This document shows positions 43,958 through 53,156 of a stretch of 64,000 nucleotides of DNA, piece after piece. The notes under the pieces are model-generated. The model ran no database searches and was not told the origin of the DNA. It saw only the letters and a program-made list of their open reading frames with translations. Within the stretch, counting starts at the first letter, position 1. Every line of letters starts with the position of its first letter. Origin of the DNA: JAVSMW01 sp032027005 (GTDB lineage: Bacteria; Bacillota; Thermincolia; Thermincolales; UBA2595); NCBI GenBank assembly GCA_032027005.1, contig JAVSMW010000003.1, positions 150,154 through 214,153 on the forward strand, given 5' to 3'. A program made the translations under genes and the position numbers.

Positions 43958-44239
43958 ATGGCTGGCACGACAAATATAAGCATTCGTATGGATGTCGAAT
44001 TAAAAAAACAGGCTGAGCAGCTTTTCTCTGAGCTCGGAATGAACATGACGACGGCCTTCAATATTTTCCTGCGTCAGGCCGTGCGTCAGCAGAGAATTCC
44101 GTTTGACATTGCTCTTGAGATTCCGAATGCCGAGACGATTGCTGCCATGGAAGAGGCTGAGCGCATCAGCCGTGACCCTTCGGTTAAAGGCTACACTGAT
44201 GTCGGCCAGATGATAAAGGAGCTTTTGGCCGATGTATGA
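43958..44239 (+). CDS. relB: RelB/DinJ-family antitoxin
   Basis: 93 aa from the ATG at 43958, nine bases after AAAGGAG. The ribbon-helix-helix N-terminus (TNISIRMDVELKKQAEQLFSELG) and the following MTTAFNIFLRQAVRQQ are classic RelB/DinJ. The C-terminus wraps the toxin. It overlaps the toxin start by eight bases. The pair represses its own promoter in known systems. Confidence 0.93.
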   Translation: MAGTTNISIRMDVELKKQAEQLFSELGMNMTTAFNIFLRQAVRQQRIPFDIALEIPNAETIAAMEEAERISRDPSVKGYTDVGQMIKELLADV

Positions 44240-44507
44240 AGTAAAGTCGACCAGTCGCTTTAAGCGTGATCTGAAATATGTCCAGCGCAGAGGCTATGAT
44301 ATGCGCCTTCTTACTGCAGTCATTCAAACACTGGCTTCTGGAGAGCCTCTTACTGAAAAGCATAAGGATCATGCTTTGAGCGGTGTTTGGTCAAAGCATC
44401 GGGAGTGTCACGTCACACCGGACTGGTTACTCATTTATAAGGTTGAGGACGATATTCTCGTTTTGACTCTCACCCGCACCGGAGCCCACAGCGACTTGTT
44501 CGGATAA
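44232..44507 (+). CDS. yafQ: YafQ-type mRNA interferase toxin
   Basis: 91 aa. RFKRDLKYVQRRGYD, LTEKHKDHALSGVW, HVTPDWLLIYKVED and TRTGAHSDLF match YafQ, including the conserved His and Asp of its ribosome-dependent RNase site. Together with relB it is flanked by the two direct repeats, so the toxin-antitoxin module looks like a late-added cassette. Confidence 0.93.
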   Translation: MYEVKSTSRFKRDLKYVQRRGYDMRLLTAVIQTLASGEPLTEKHKDHALSGVWSKHRECHVTPDWLLIYKVEDDILVLTLTRTGAHSDLFG

Positions 44508-44561
44508 GGCAACTGCAGACAATACTTATGAGAGGGTCTTCGTATGTTCAAGGAAAAGCAA

Positions 44562-44649
44562 GGGAGAGGCATCATCCCTTACGGGACAACGCCTCTCTCT
44601 TACTTTTCCGTACCGGTTTGGGGTATGGTTCAATAAGTTTCCCTATTAA
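44562..44649 (+). repeat. Direct repeat copy 2 (element-end repeat with hairpin)
   Basis: Second copy of the repeat at 43691-43779 with the same order: hairpin, TTTTCCGTACCGGTTTG (one mismatch), GGGTATGGTTCAATAAG, TTTCCCTATTAA. It is next to the right terminus of the element. Confidence 0.85.
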
Positions 44650-44685
44650 CCCGCATCTTTTGATGCAAGTTTTTTTGCATGTATG

Positions 44686-46035
44686 TTACCGGTGACCAAT
44701 ACCGTGTTTCTCCAGCCTGTAAATCAGGGCCGATCTGGTTATCCCCAGAAGCCTGGCAGCCTTTGTCTGGTTGCCATTGCTTCTTTCCAGGGCCATCAGG
44801 ATTAGGCTGCGTTCTACCGCTTCCAGAGAGATCCCCTCCTCAGGCAGGTTTACTCTAAATTCTTTGGATGTCTCGAGGTGATCATCCATTTCTTTAGGCA
44901 GATAAGCCGGTGTGATATACTCCTGACTGCATAGGATTACGGCTCTTTCAATAGAGTTTTCCAACTCCCGGATATTTCCCGGCCAATTATACCGCTTCAT
45001 TGTCTCCAAAGCGTCACCGGTTAATCCTTTGATCCTGCTGCGGTAATCGTACTTCTGCAAAAAATGACTGACCAGATCAGGAATATCTTCTTTTCTTTCT
45101 CTTAAAGCGGGCATATATATGGGAATCACCTGCAAGCGATAGTACAGGTCTTCCCGGAATGTGCCCTCCCGGACACATTTTTTAAGGTTGCGGTTTGTCG
45201 CAGCAACTATCCTGGCTTCCATCTTCACCTGTTCATTGCCGCCTACCCGTTCAAACACTTTCTCCTGCAATACCCGTAAAAGCTTAACCTGAATATGGAG
45301 CGGCATTTCGCCTATTTCATCCAGAAAGATAGTGCCGCCGCCAGCTATTTCAAATTTCCCTTTTTTCCTGGTGTTCGCCCCTGTAAAAGCCCCCCGCTCA
45401 TAGCCGAACAGCTCGCTTTCCAGAAGGTTCTCCGGGATTGCCGCACAGTTTACGGCCACAAATGGTTTCTTAGCCCTGCTCCCGCCTGCATGTAAAAGGC
45501 GGGCGGCCACTTCCTTACCGGTGCCGCTCTCTCCTTCTATCAATACCGTCGCAGGGGCATCTGCTACCTTGCTGATTAGCGCCTGTAATTCAGTGATAGC
45601 TCTGCTCCGGCCAATTAATGAAATCTTCAGCTTCTCCTCCAGCTCATCCCTTAAATAGTCCACCTCTGTTGCCAGTTCGGCAACTTCCAGACAGCGGCGG
45701 ACAATAATTTTAAGTTCTTCAATATCAAAGGGTTTGGATATATAGTCAGAGGCCCCTATTTTCATTGCCTCAATAGCCGTTTCCACTGTCCCGTGAGCTG
45801 TAATCATAACTACCGGCAGGCGGGGCTGCTCCTGTTTCATCGCGCGCAGGACCTCAATACCGCTCATCTCAGGAAGTTTCAAATCAAGGAGGACAAGGTC
45901 CGGGCCGACAGCAGAAAGCTTGGCCAAACCCTCCGCGCCGGTTGCCGCTGAATCGGTTTTATAACCCTCTTTTGCCAAAGCCTTTTCGATAATCCAGCGC
46001 ATATGTTGTTCGTCATCTATAATCAGTATTGACAT
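44686..46035 (-). CDS. NtrC-family sigma-54 response regulator
   Basis: 449 aa from the ATG at 46035 (GGGAGGAG site). Receiver domain with phospho-acceptor Asp in LVLLDLKLPEMSG; sigma-54 AAA+ domain with Walker A EGESGTGKE and the GAFTGA loop (ERGAFTGANT) that contacts sigma-54; Fis-type HTH at the end (NQTKAARLLGITRSALIYRLEKHG). It activates sigma-54 promoters. Paired with the kinase 8 bases upstream. Its stop codon is at the right edge of the integrated element, which inserted just downstream. Confidence 0.94.
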   Translation of the reverse strand: MSILIIDDEQHMRWIIEKALAKEGYKTDSAATGAEGLAKLSAVGPDLVLLDLKLPEMSGIEVLRAMKQEQPRLPVVMITAHGTVETAIEAMKIGASDYISKPFDIEELKIIVRRCLEVAELATEVDYLRDELEEKLKISLIGRSRAITELQALISKVADAPATVLIEGESGTGKEVAARLLHAGGSRAKKPFVAVNCAAIPENLLESELFGYERGAFTGANTRKKGKFEIAGGGTIFLDEIGEMPLHIQVKLLRVLQEKVFERVGGNEQVKMEARIVAATNRNLKKCVREGTFREDLYYRLQVIPIYMPALRERKEDIPDLVSHFLQKYDYRSRIKGLTGDALETMKRYNWPGNIRELENSIERAVILCSQEYITPAYLPKEMDDHLETSKEFRVNLPEEGISLEAVERSLILMALERSNGNQTKAARLLGITRSALIYRLEKHGIGHR

Positions 46036-46042
46036 GCTGATC

Positions 46043-47527
46043 TCACTCCTCCCTCTCTGCAATGGGCAGGGTGATTCGAAACACCGCACCTTCTCCCGGT
46101 TTACTCTGCACTTCAGTTTTTCCATGATGCAGTTCGATGATATTGTGAACTATAGCGAGTCCCAGTCCGGTTCCCGTATTTTTTGTCGTAAAAAACGGGT
46201 CAAACAGCTTGGAAATATCATTTTCCGGAATCCCCCGGCCATTATCAAAGAATTCCAGAACTACAAAATCATCCTTAAGTGCAGTCCGCACGGTAATTTG
46301 TCCACCCTCTGGCATGGCTTCCACTGAATTAAATATTAGATTCAGAAAAGCCTGTTTAAGTTTCTCCACATCGGCTTTGACAGGAGGTAAATCGTTGGCC
46401 GGCTGAAAATCAGCCTCAACATTGTGCTGCTGAAAATAGGATTTGGCAAAACTAAACAGGGATTTAACAATATCATTTACATCAACGGTCTGAAATATGG
46501 GTGGCACCGGCTTGGCATAGTCCAGCAGTTCTCTGATGATTTTATTCTGCCGGTCAATCTGTTCGTTTAGGACTTTCAGATATTCCTCCAATTGTTCCTG
46601 CTCTCTAAAATCATCCTGCATGACCTGCACAGTTGCTTTCATTATGCCCAGTGGGTTTCTGATTTCGTGGGCCACACCGGCCACCAGCCTGCCTAAAGAG
46701 GCCAGGTGTGAAGACCGTTCAAGCTGTTCTTCCAGCAAGGCTTTCTCTTCAACAGCATCAGCCATGTTATTGATGGCCAGAGAGATTTCCCCCAGTTCCC
46801 CTGAAACAGGAGGAGTTAACCTGTAACCTGCATCTTTCTCCAGGCTGGCCAGACCGTTGGTAACCTGCCTAACCCCTCGTTTTAGCCTGGTCAGAAGAAA
46901 AGCCATAGCCAAGATTCCCCCGATTAATGACACAGGCACCGCGAAAAAGACTACCTTGGTAATAGTTCTAAATACAGTAAGACCGGGCTGCACCCGTTCG
47001 GCCGCTAACACCGCCCCCAAGACCTCATTACCGACAATCACCGGTTCTGCCCTGCCAAGGAGCGGTCCCCCGCCCCCGGGATGATTGTCCATAAAATTAC
47101 GGGGTGACCTGATTGCAGAAACCTTCACATTAAAAAACTCGTCATCTTCTCTAAGCTCAGAACGCTTGCGATATAAAATAATCCGGTTCGACCTGGTCAT
47201 GTCGCCATAAAAGTGTTGAATTCCCATACTTGGCAGATATAAACCCACAATCATCCGGGGATTTGTCTTGACCATTCCCTCAGCCTGATTTTCAAAATAG
47301 CCCTTAATGGTAACAGTACTCTCTCCATTGCCGATAAAAGTAACAATTCCCTTGCTCAAGCCATGAGTTATAACCCCAAGCTTTTCCTGCTTATCAGCCA
47401 GCACTTCCCGGTCATATTTCACCGAAACCATGTGCATGGAGATAAAGGCCATCAATAAGATGGCCAGTATCACAGAGATAATTGCGCCAATTTGAAAACG
47501 CAGGGTTTTTCTAAGATTTTTCCACAT
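46043..47527 (-). CDS. Membrane sensor histidine kinase
   Basis: 494 aa. Helix at ~12-34, an extracytoplasmic sensor of about 130 residues, a second helix near 180, HAMP, HisKA (GVAHEIRNPLGIMKATVQ, phospho-His in the H-E-I-R-N-P motif), and HATPase with N, G1 (DNGRGIP) and G2 (GTGLGLAIV) boxes. It should phosphorylate the regulator at 44686. The periplasmic domain contains a Gly/Pro-rich GGGGPLLG patch. Signal unknown; it may govern the exporter genes upstream. Confidence 0.93.
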   Translation of the reverse strand: MWKNLRKTLRFQIGAIISVILAILLMAFISMHMVSVKYDREVLADKQEKLGVITHGLSKGIVTFIGNGESTVTIKGYFENQAEGMVKTNPRMIVGLYLPSMGIQHFYGDMTRSNRIILYRKRSELREDDEFFNVKVSAIRSPRNFMDNHPGGGGPLLGRAEPVIVGNEVLGAVLAAERVQPGLTVFRTITKVVFFAVPVSLIGGILAMAFLLTRLKRGVRQVTNGLASLEKDAGYRLTPPVSGELGEISLAINNMADAVEEKALLEEQLERSSHLASLGRLVAGVAHEIRNPLGIMKATVQVMQDDFREQEQLEEYLKVLNEQIDRQNKIIRELLDYAKPVPPIFQTVDVNDIVKSLFSFAKSYFQQHNVEADFQPANDLPPVKADVEKLKQAFLNLIFNSVEAMPEGGQITVRTALKDDFVVLEFFDNGRGIPENDISKLFDPFFTTKNTGTGLGLAIVHNIIELHHGKTEVQSKPGEGAVFRITLPIAEREE

Positions 47528-47542
47528 CGCTACAATTCATCC

Positions 47543-48715
47543 TTATTCAAATCTCAGGGCCTCGATAGGATTCAGCTTCGCCGCCTTGTTGGCCGGATAG
47601 AGCCCAAAGATAATGCCCACCAGCACGGAGAACCCAAAAGACAGCCCCACTATTTGGGGCGAAACTGCGGTATTAATTGACATCAGTGAACCCACAACTG
47701 CAGATAACAACAGCCCGCACAATATCCCGATGATTCCCCCTGCACCGCTGACCACTATGGCTTCAATCAGAAACTGGCGCAAAATATCACCCCTCTTTGC
47801 CCCAATAGCTTTGCGCACGCCGATCTCCCTGGTTCTTTCCGTTACAGTCACCAGCATTATATTCATAATCCCGATGCCCCCGACCACCAGGGAGATTCCG
47901 GCAATACCGCCCAGCATCAGAGTTAAGACACCGGTAATTTCATTGACAGTGGACAGCATTTCAGCCTGGTTATTCACACGGTAAGCATCTGTATCCTGAT
48001 TGGATTTCCTGTATAAATAATTGTCCAATTGATTTACCACACTGTTGACACTGTCTGGAGAATCGGCCTGCACATACACAGACTGGATGCCCCGGGCTCC
48101 TGTCAGCCTTTGGGCAGTGGTAAAGGGAATAATAACCCTGTCATCATTAGAACCGAAAGAGGCTGCTCCTTTTTCTTCCAAAATCCCCACAACCTTAAAA
48201 TTTATGCCATTGATTCTGATAGTTTGGCCTATTGGATCTACAGACCCAAACAGTTCGTCGACAACTGTGGTTCCCAGTAAAGCTACTTTCTGGCCGAAAG
48301 TCAGATCAATAGGCAAAATAAACCGGCCGGCCTGTACGTTTGTGTTGCGGACCTGTTGATACTCGGCATTGGTCCCCTCCAGACTGGTATCGTATTTTTT
48401 ATTGCCATATTTCAGACTGACATTGCCCATTACAACCGGCGAGACCCCGGCTACACCTTCCCTGTCCTGCCAGGCCATGACTTCCTCATAGCTGATATTG
48501 GCAGCTGTTTGACTGCTCCTGATGGATATGGTAATCAGATTGGAGCCCAAGCCCTGAATTCCTTCGGTGACAGACTTGGTAGCCCCCTGCCCGATTGAAA
48601 CTAATACAATTACCGCCGCCACACCGATGATGACCCCGAGCATGGTCAGGATAGAACGCATCTTATTTGCCCGGATCCCGGCGATGGCAAGTTTGACCAC
48701 CTGCAGTAGGTTCAT
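47543..48715 (-). CDS. MacB-like ABC transporter permease
   Basis: 390 aa with four membrane helices: one N-terminal (MRSILTMLGVIIGVAAVIVL), then a ~220-residue extracytoplasmic MacB_PCD domain, then three C-terminal helices ending KLNPIEALRFE. The plan matches the MacB/FtsX permeases. ATG overlaps the ATPase stop (ATGA). With the ATPase and MacA-like protein it forms a tripartite-like exporter of peptides or antibiotics. Confidence 0.92.
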   Translation of the reverse strand: MNLLQVVKLAIAGIRANKMRSILTMLGVIIGVAAVIVLVSIGQGATKSVTEGIQGLGSNLITISIRSSQTAANISYEEVMAWQDREGVAGVSPVVMGNVSLKYGNKKYDTSLEGTNAEYQQVRNTNVQAGRFILPIDLTFGQKVALLGTTVVDELFGSVDPIGQTIRINGINFKVVGILEEKGAASFGSNDDRVIIPFTTAQRLTGARGIQSVYVQADSPDSVNSVVNQLDNYLYRKSNQDTDAYRVNNQAEMLSTVNEITGVLTLMLGGIAGISLVVGGIGIMNIMLVTVTERTREIGVRKAIGAKRGDILRQFLIEAIVVSGAGGIIGILCGLLLSAVVGSLMSINTAVSPQIVGLSFGFSVLVGIIFGLYPANKAAKLNPIEALRFE

Positions 48716-49422
48716 CAGGCAACCCCCTCATCATCAATTACGCGTCCGTCATGCATCTTAATTACCCGCTCGGCCTGGGCGGCCACCGCTAAATCATGGG
48801 TAATGATAATTACTGTTTTGCCGCCGTTATGTAAATCTTTGAGGATTTCCATAACCTCTTTGCCGGATTTGGAATCCAGGTTTCCGGTAGGTTCATCAGC
48901 CAGGATTACCGGAGGATCCCCTGCTAATGCCCGGGCAATGGCCACCCGCTGCTGCTGTCCACCCGACAACTCAGTAGGTGTGTGCTGGATGCGATCCTGC
49001 AGCCCAACCATATCAAGAGCTTTGGTGGCGCGTTCCCGTCGTTCAGCTGCTCCAATACCCCGGTAAATCAATGGCAGCTCAACATTCTCCAGAGCAGTTA
49101 AGCGTGACAGCAGATTAAAGTTCTGAAAAATGAAACCTATCTTTTTGTTTCTGATGTCAGCCAGTTCGTCTTCGTCAAATTTACTGATTTCCCTGCCATC
49201 CAGATAATATTCCCCACCGGTAGGCACATCCAAACACCCCAGCACGTTCATCATTGTGGATTTCCCTGAACCGGAGGGGCCGATGATTGCTAACAGCTCA
49301 CCTGTTTGCACTTCTACATTAACTCCGTCCAGGGCTTTTACTGTTACCGGACCGGTTTGGTAATATTTGCGGATGTCTACCAATCTAATCACAGCTGATT
49401 CATGGTCACTTGTTAAAGTCAT
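48715..49422 (-). CDS. MacB-like ABC transporter ATPase
   Basis: 235 aa. Walker A GPSGSGKST, Q-loop FQNFN, signature LSGGQQQRVAIARAL, Walker B VILADEPTGNLD, H-loop TH. This is the LolD/MacB branch. It energises the permease at 47543. It lies 18 bases after the adaptor gene. Confidence 0.95.
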   Translation of the reverse strand: MTLTSDHESAVIRLVDIRKYYQTGPVTVKALDGVNVEVQTGELLAIIGPSGSGKSTMMNVLGCLDVPTGGEYYLDGREISKFDEDELADIRNKKIGFIFQNFNLLSRLTALENVELPLIYRGIGAAERRERATKALDMVGLQDRIQHTPTELSGGQQQRVAIARALAGDPPVILADEPTGNLDSKSGKEVMEILKDLHNGGKTVIIITHDLAVAAQAERVIKMHDGRVIDDEGVA

Positions 49423-49440
49423 TAGTTAATCCCCCCCGCA

Positions 49441-51291
49441 TTATCTGCCTCCGCCGTCCGGCCTGGGACCGCTGGTGTAAACCTGTCGGCTGCCTCCCAT
49501 GCCGCCGCCTATGGGCATTCTGACTCCGCTGTTGTTCCCGCTGTTTCTGGCTACAGCAGGCAGGACTACCTTGTCACCCTCTGTTACACCTTTAGTGATC
49601 TCTATCAAAGTCTCATTATACAGGCCTGTTTCTACGGGGGTCATCCTGCCGCCTATTGCATTGCCGGCTCCCGCATTGCCTGCCCTGACACGCATACCTT
49701 GCCCATTACCCGCACCACCGGCTGTACCTGATTCCGCACGGTCACCTGACCCAGAGGGCCCACCCGCTCCTGAGCGCTCCCCTGCTCCCGGTCCTCCGCT
49801 GCCGGAACCCGGTCTCCCGGAGTTATCTGCTGCCCCACCGGCATCCAAAATGACGAATTTCTGTCCGCCCCTGTCCTGAACAGCCTCTATCGGCACTAAG
49901 AGCGCCCCTTCTTTGTAATTGACCAGGATCTCCACATTAGCCGTCATGCCGGTTTTTACTCCATCGGTTTTATCAAGGGCCACCTTCACATCAAAGGTAG
50001 CTGCGTTGTTAGTAACAACCCCCTGCTCGCTGATATAGGAGACCGAACCGGTAAATTTTTGGTTAGGCAGGGCGTCAAAAGTTATCTCAGCCTTTTGACC
50101 TAACTTGATTTTAGCAATATCAACTTCGTCAACACTGACTGTTACAACCATGCCGTTTGAATTATTGATGACCCCGACAATCTGGCCCTTTTTTATTTCA
50201 TCTCCCACCTGCCACTTATCAGAAACGTCTGCTGAAGAAGCCGAGCCTGAATTGGTTCTATTGGTCCCCGACGTATCAGATGAAGCAGTCATAGTGAAAA
50301 TGCCGTCGGACGATGCATAGATCGAATAATCGGGTAACTGTTTCTCCAAATCAGAGATATTCAGCTGTGACTGCTGCAGTTTTAGACTTTGGGAGTTAGC
50401 TTGAGATTCTACCGAATCGGCGTACAAGGATGCTAAAAGCTGGCCCTTTTTGACTACAGTGTTTTCTTCCACCTTCAACTGGGTCAACTTTCCGGATACA
50501 CCAGCTCTAATTACGTTTGTTTCTGCCCACTCCAGGGGACCGGTAGTGTAACCGTAAATAGGACCCTTATCTGTGTGAACAGCCGCCTGACTTTGCATCC
50601 CGGGAACCAGAGCACCGGGGTTGTCAATCATAATCGTCACATAATATACTAATGTGCCGTCCGTGCCGGCAACTGCATTCCGGTTTACCTTCGTAACTTT
50701 GCCGGTTAACCCGGATGCGCCCAAATCAGTAATGGTCACATCAGCTTTTTGGCCAACCTTGATACTGCTTACATCACTAAAAGGAACCTCGAAGGTCAAA
50801 CTACTGATGTCCAGGATTGTCAGCATGACAGCCCCCTTCTGGACATCCTGTCCGTCGGTCACTTGAATTGAAGTTATTCTGCCGCCTATCGGTGCATAAA
50901 CCTGCTGTTCTTTCAGCTGATCCTTTGATTTATCCATATCAATTTGAGTCTGCTTTTGGTCAAGTCTGGCCTTTTCTATTTGAGTCTGGACCTGACTATC
51001 ATCAAGTTTAAACAGCAGCTGTCCCTTATTTACATGCTGGCCGTTGGCCACACTAATGGCAGAGATATTGCCGCCTGCTTTGGCAATGACATTGCTGGTA
51101 TCGGCAGGTTCTACATTTCCTGTCCCTGATACCTTGACATCAATAGTCCCTCTGGTTACTGCTGCTGTCGCCGGCTGCGCCTGAACCGCGTCTTTGCTGC
51201 CCAGAAAATACCATCCGCCTAATCCCAGCACAATAATGCCGGCCGCAATCCCTGTAATCAATTTCCATTTACCTTTTTTGCCAACTGCCAT
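49441..51291 (-). CDS. HlyD/MacA-type membrane fusion protein
   Basis: 616 aa from the ATG at 51291 (GGAGGGG site); the upstream in-frame start at 51399 is unlikely. N-terminal membrane helix, then lipoyl (biotinyl-like) halves around a coiled coil, a beta-barrel domain and a second set of lipoyl/barrel segments. A long Gly/Ser/Ala/Arg-rich low-complexity insert (about residues 520-570) and a Gly-rich C-terminus are unusual. It should link MacB-like permease to the wall side in a Gram-positive. Confidence 0.88.
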   Translation of the reverse strand: MAVGKKGKWKLITGIAAGIIVLGLGGWYFLGSKDAVQAQPATAAVTRGTIDVKVSGTGNVEPADTSNVIAKAGGNISAISVANGQHVNKGQLLFKLDDSQVQTQIEKARLDQKQTQIDMDKSKDQLKEQQVYAPIGGRITSIQVTDGQDVQKGAVMLTILDISSLTFEVPFSDVSSIKVGQKADVTITDLGASGLTGKVTKVNRNAVAGTDGTLVYYVTIMIDNPGALVPGMQSQAAVHTDKGPIYGYTTGPLEWAETNVIRAGVSGKLTQLKVEENTVVKKGQLLASLYADSVESQANSQSLKLQQSQLNISDLEKQLPDYSIYASSDGIFTMTASSDTSGTNRTNSGSASSADVSDKWQVGDEIKKGQIVGVINNSNGMVVTVSVDEVDIAKIKLGQKAEITFDALPNQKFTGSVSYISEQGVVTNNAATFDVKVALDKTDGVKTGMTANVEILVNYKEGALLVPIEAVQDRGGQKFVILDAGGAADNSGRPGSGSGGPGAGERSGAGGPSGSGDRAESGTAGGAGNGQGMRVRAGNAGAGNAIGGRMTPVETGLYNETLIEITKGVTEGDKVVLPAVARNSGNNSGVRMPIGGGMGGSRQVYTSGPRPDGGGR

Positions 51292-51531
51292 TTTTGCTTC
51301 CCCTCCATTATTTGTATAGTTTTCTATCGGCACTTCTTTTCTTCTACTTATAAAATACATTGCATCAAAACAGACAATGTGTTGTCTGAAAACAGACACA
51401 TCCCTTTGAAAATTATTTAAAATCCGCTTTTTGCAGCAGGTAGTCCCAAATCCTGTTTATAAATATTGCAATAACCGTGCCGGTAGCGAGTTTTTGAAAT
51501 AACATTGGCTAAAAAAAGAAATAATAAGCAG

Positions 51532-53040
51532 TTAACCACTGGTTCTCCCGTTTGCCGGACCACGCACCAGGGAAGTAAATACCACCACCAGAGCCAGAAT
51601 GGCCGCAAACAGGAAGGTAAATTGCATGGCCCCGATAAAGGCCTGACTTTGTACTTCAGCAGGCACCATGCCCTGAGCGGTAAAAACCCTGTTCAGGTAC
51701 TCCTGGCGGCTGCTGAAAAGGGCACCGGAAATGGCTACACCAAGGACCATGCCAACATTACGCATGTTCGCCAGGATGCCGGACGCTATCCCCCGCCGGT
51801 TAGGCGGTACTGCGCCCAGGACGGCGCTGTTATTGGGAGTGGTAAATAGTCCCGCGCCTATCCCAATGATAATAGAAATAATGACTATAGTTAACACCGG
51901 CGTATCTGTCTGCAGCCTGCTGAGCATAAAGAGACCTACGGTATTTATGGCCATGCCCAGAGAACTGAGATAACGGGAATCTATTTTATCTGAAAGTACG
52001 CCCGCAAAAGGAGAAATCACAATCATCATCAGGGGGGTTGGGGTCATCAGCAATCCCGCCTGTTCAGCAGGCAAAAGACGCAGTTGCATAAGGTAAAAGG
52101 GCAGAAGGAGGATTACTGAAAAAGTGGAGATAAAGTTAATTAGGGCTGACAGGTTGCCCATGGTAAAAACCCGGTTCTCAAAAATAGTCATATCTACCAT
52201 CGGATACTTGATCTTTTTTTCCATTAAAATGAAAACCAAAAGCAAAACCAACCCGGCTGCCAGGGGGCCTAAAATAAAGGGATTCAGCCAGCCGGCTTGC
52301 TCGGTGTAGCTAAGGGGCAGAAGGATTAAAATCAGGGCTGTAAAAATAAGGACTGCCCCCTTGAGATCAAAAGGCTCCGCCGAACGTCCCTTAATATCGG
52401 GGATTACCTTCCAGGCCCACAGAGTAGCAATAATCCCGATAGGTATATTAATAAAAAAGATGCTGGGCCAGCCAAATTTGGCCGTCAGATACCCGCCCAA
52501 TACGGGGCCTGTGGTAAGAGCAATGGAAACAGTCATGGCCACCACTCCCAAAGACTTGCCGCGGTGCTGAGGGGGAGTTATGTCAGTAATAATGGCCGGT
52601 CCCATGGCCATCATCATCCCGGCCCCAATTGCCTGCAGGGCCCGGAAGAGAATAAGGGCCAAAATAGTGGGTGCAAATCCACAGAGCAAAGAACCTGATG
52701 TAAAAACGGTGAATCCAGTCAGATAGATTTTTTTATGGCCGTACAAATCCCCCATCCTGCCATAAGTCAAAATCAAACTGCTAATCACAAGCAGGTAGGA
52801 CATTACTACCCATTCCACTGTACCCAGTGATGTTTGAAAGAAGCTCCGGATTGCAGGCAAAGCAATGTTGACCACACTTGAATCCAGGGGTGCCATAAAG
52901 GTGCCCAGAGCTATGGCTGCCAAGATCTGCCGCCTTTTACCGGTCGTTAAACCGTCATAAAGACTATGGTTCCCGCTGTCACGCGGGGAACTCTTCCCCC
53001 CGCCGGTACCGCCGGGCTGCGGATAATTGTCAGTTGTCAT
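51532..53040 (-). CDS. DHA2-family (EmrB/QacA) drug exporter
   Basis: 502 aa from the ATG at 53040 with GGAGG upstream; the 36 earlier codons are probably untranslated. About 14 membrane helices. Motif D1-like FMAPLDSSVVNIALPAI marks the DHA2 group, and GRMGDLYGHKK is the loop 2-3 motif. It exports drugs by proton antiport. It is the last gene of the exporter region; a terminator is not obvious. Confidence 0.92.
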   Translation of the reverse strand: MTTDNYPQPGGTGGGKSSPRDSGNHSLYDGLTTGKRRQILAAIALGTFMAPLDSSVVNIALPAIRSFFQTSLGTVEWVVMSYLLVISSLILTYGRMGDLYGHKKIYLTGFTVFTSGSLLCGFAPTILALILFRALQAIGAGMMMAMGPAIITDITPPQHRGKSLGVVAMTVSIALTTGPVLGGYLTAKFGWPSIFFINIPIGIIATLWAWKVIPDIKGRSAEPFDLKGAVLIFTALILILLPLSYTEQAGWLNPFILGPLAAGLVLLLVFILMEKKIKYPMVDMTIFENRVFTMGNLSALINFISTFSVILLLPFYLMQLRLLPAEQAGLLMTPTPLMMIVISPFAGVLSDKIDSRYLSSLGMAINTVGLFMLSRLQTDTPVLTIVIISIIIGIGAGLFTTPNNSAVLGAVPPNRRGIASGILANMRNVGMVLGVAISGALFSSRQEYLNRVFTAQGMVPAEVQSQAFIGAMQFTFLFAAILALVVVFTSLVRGPANGRTSG

Positions 53041-53156
53041 ACGTATAACCTCCATTGATTTCCACAGATTTATTGGTGTATGACTATTATATCCTGTCTT
53101 AAAATATTTTGGGAAGAAGTAATGTGCAAAAAGAAAAACTGCTTCCATGAGCAGTT

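Larger units (their letters stand above)
26116..44676. mobile_element. Integrated element with serine recombinase, defence genes and terminal inverted repeats
   Basis: The left end reads A8-CTTGCATC at 26116-26131, then ...TAGGGA...TTATGAACC; the right end, read inward on the other strand, reads A7-CTTGCATC (44662-44676), then ...AATAGGGAAACTTATTGAACC. Both ends are followed by a hairpin terminator and then the 3' end of the outermost gene. Inside are a large serine recombinase, a CopG-type protein, a RepA-like ATPase and many defence genes; outside are ordinary host genes. No conjugation genes are present, so it is mobilisable or defective rather than self-transmissible. The exact insertion points are inferred from these repeats. 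Confidence 0.65.
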
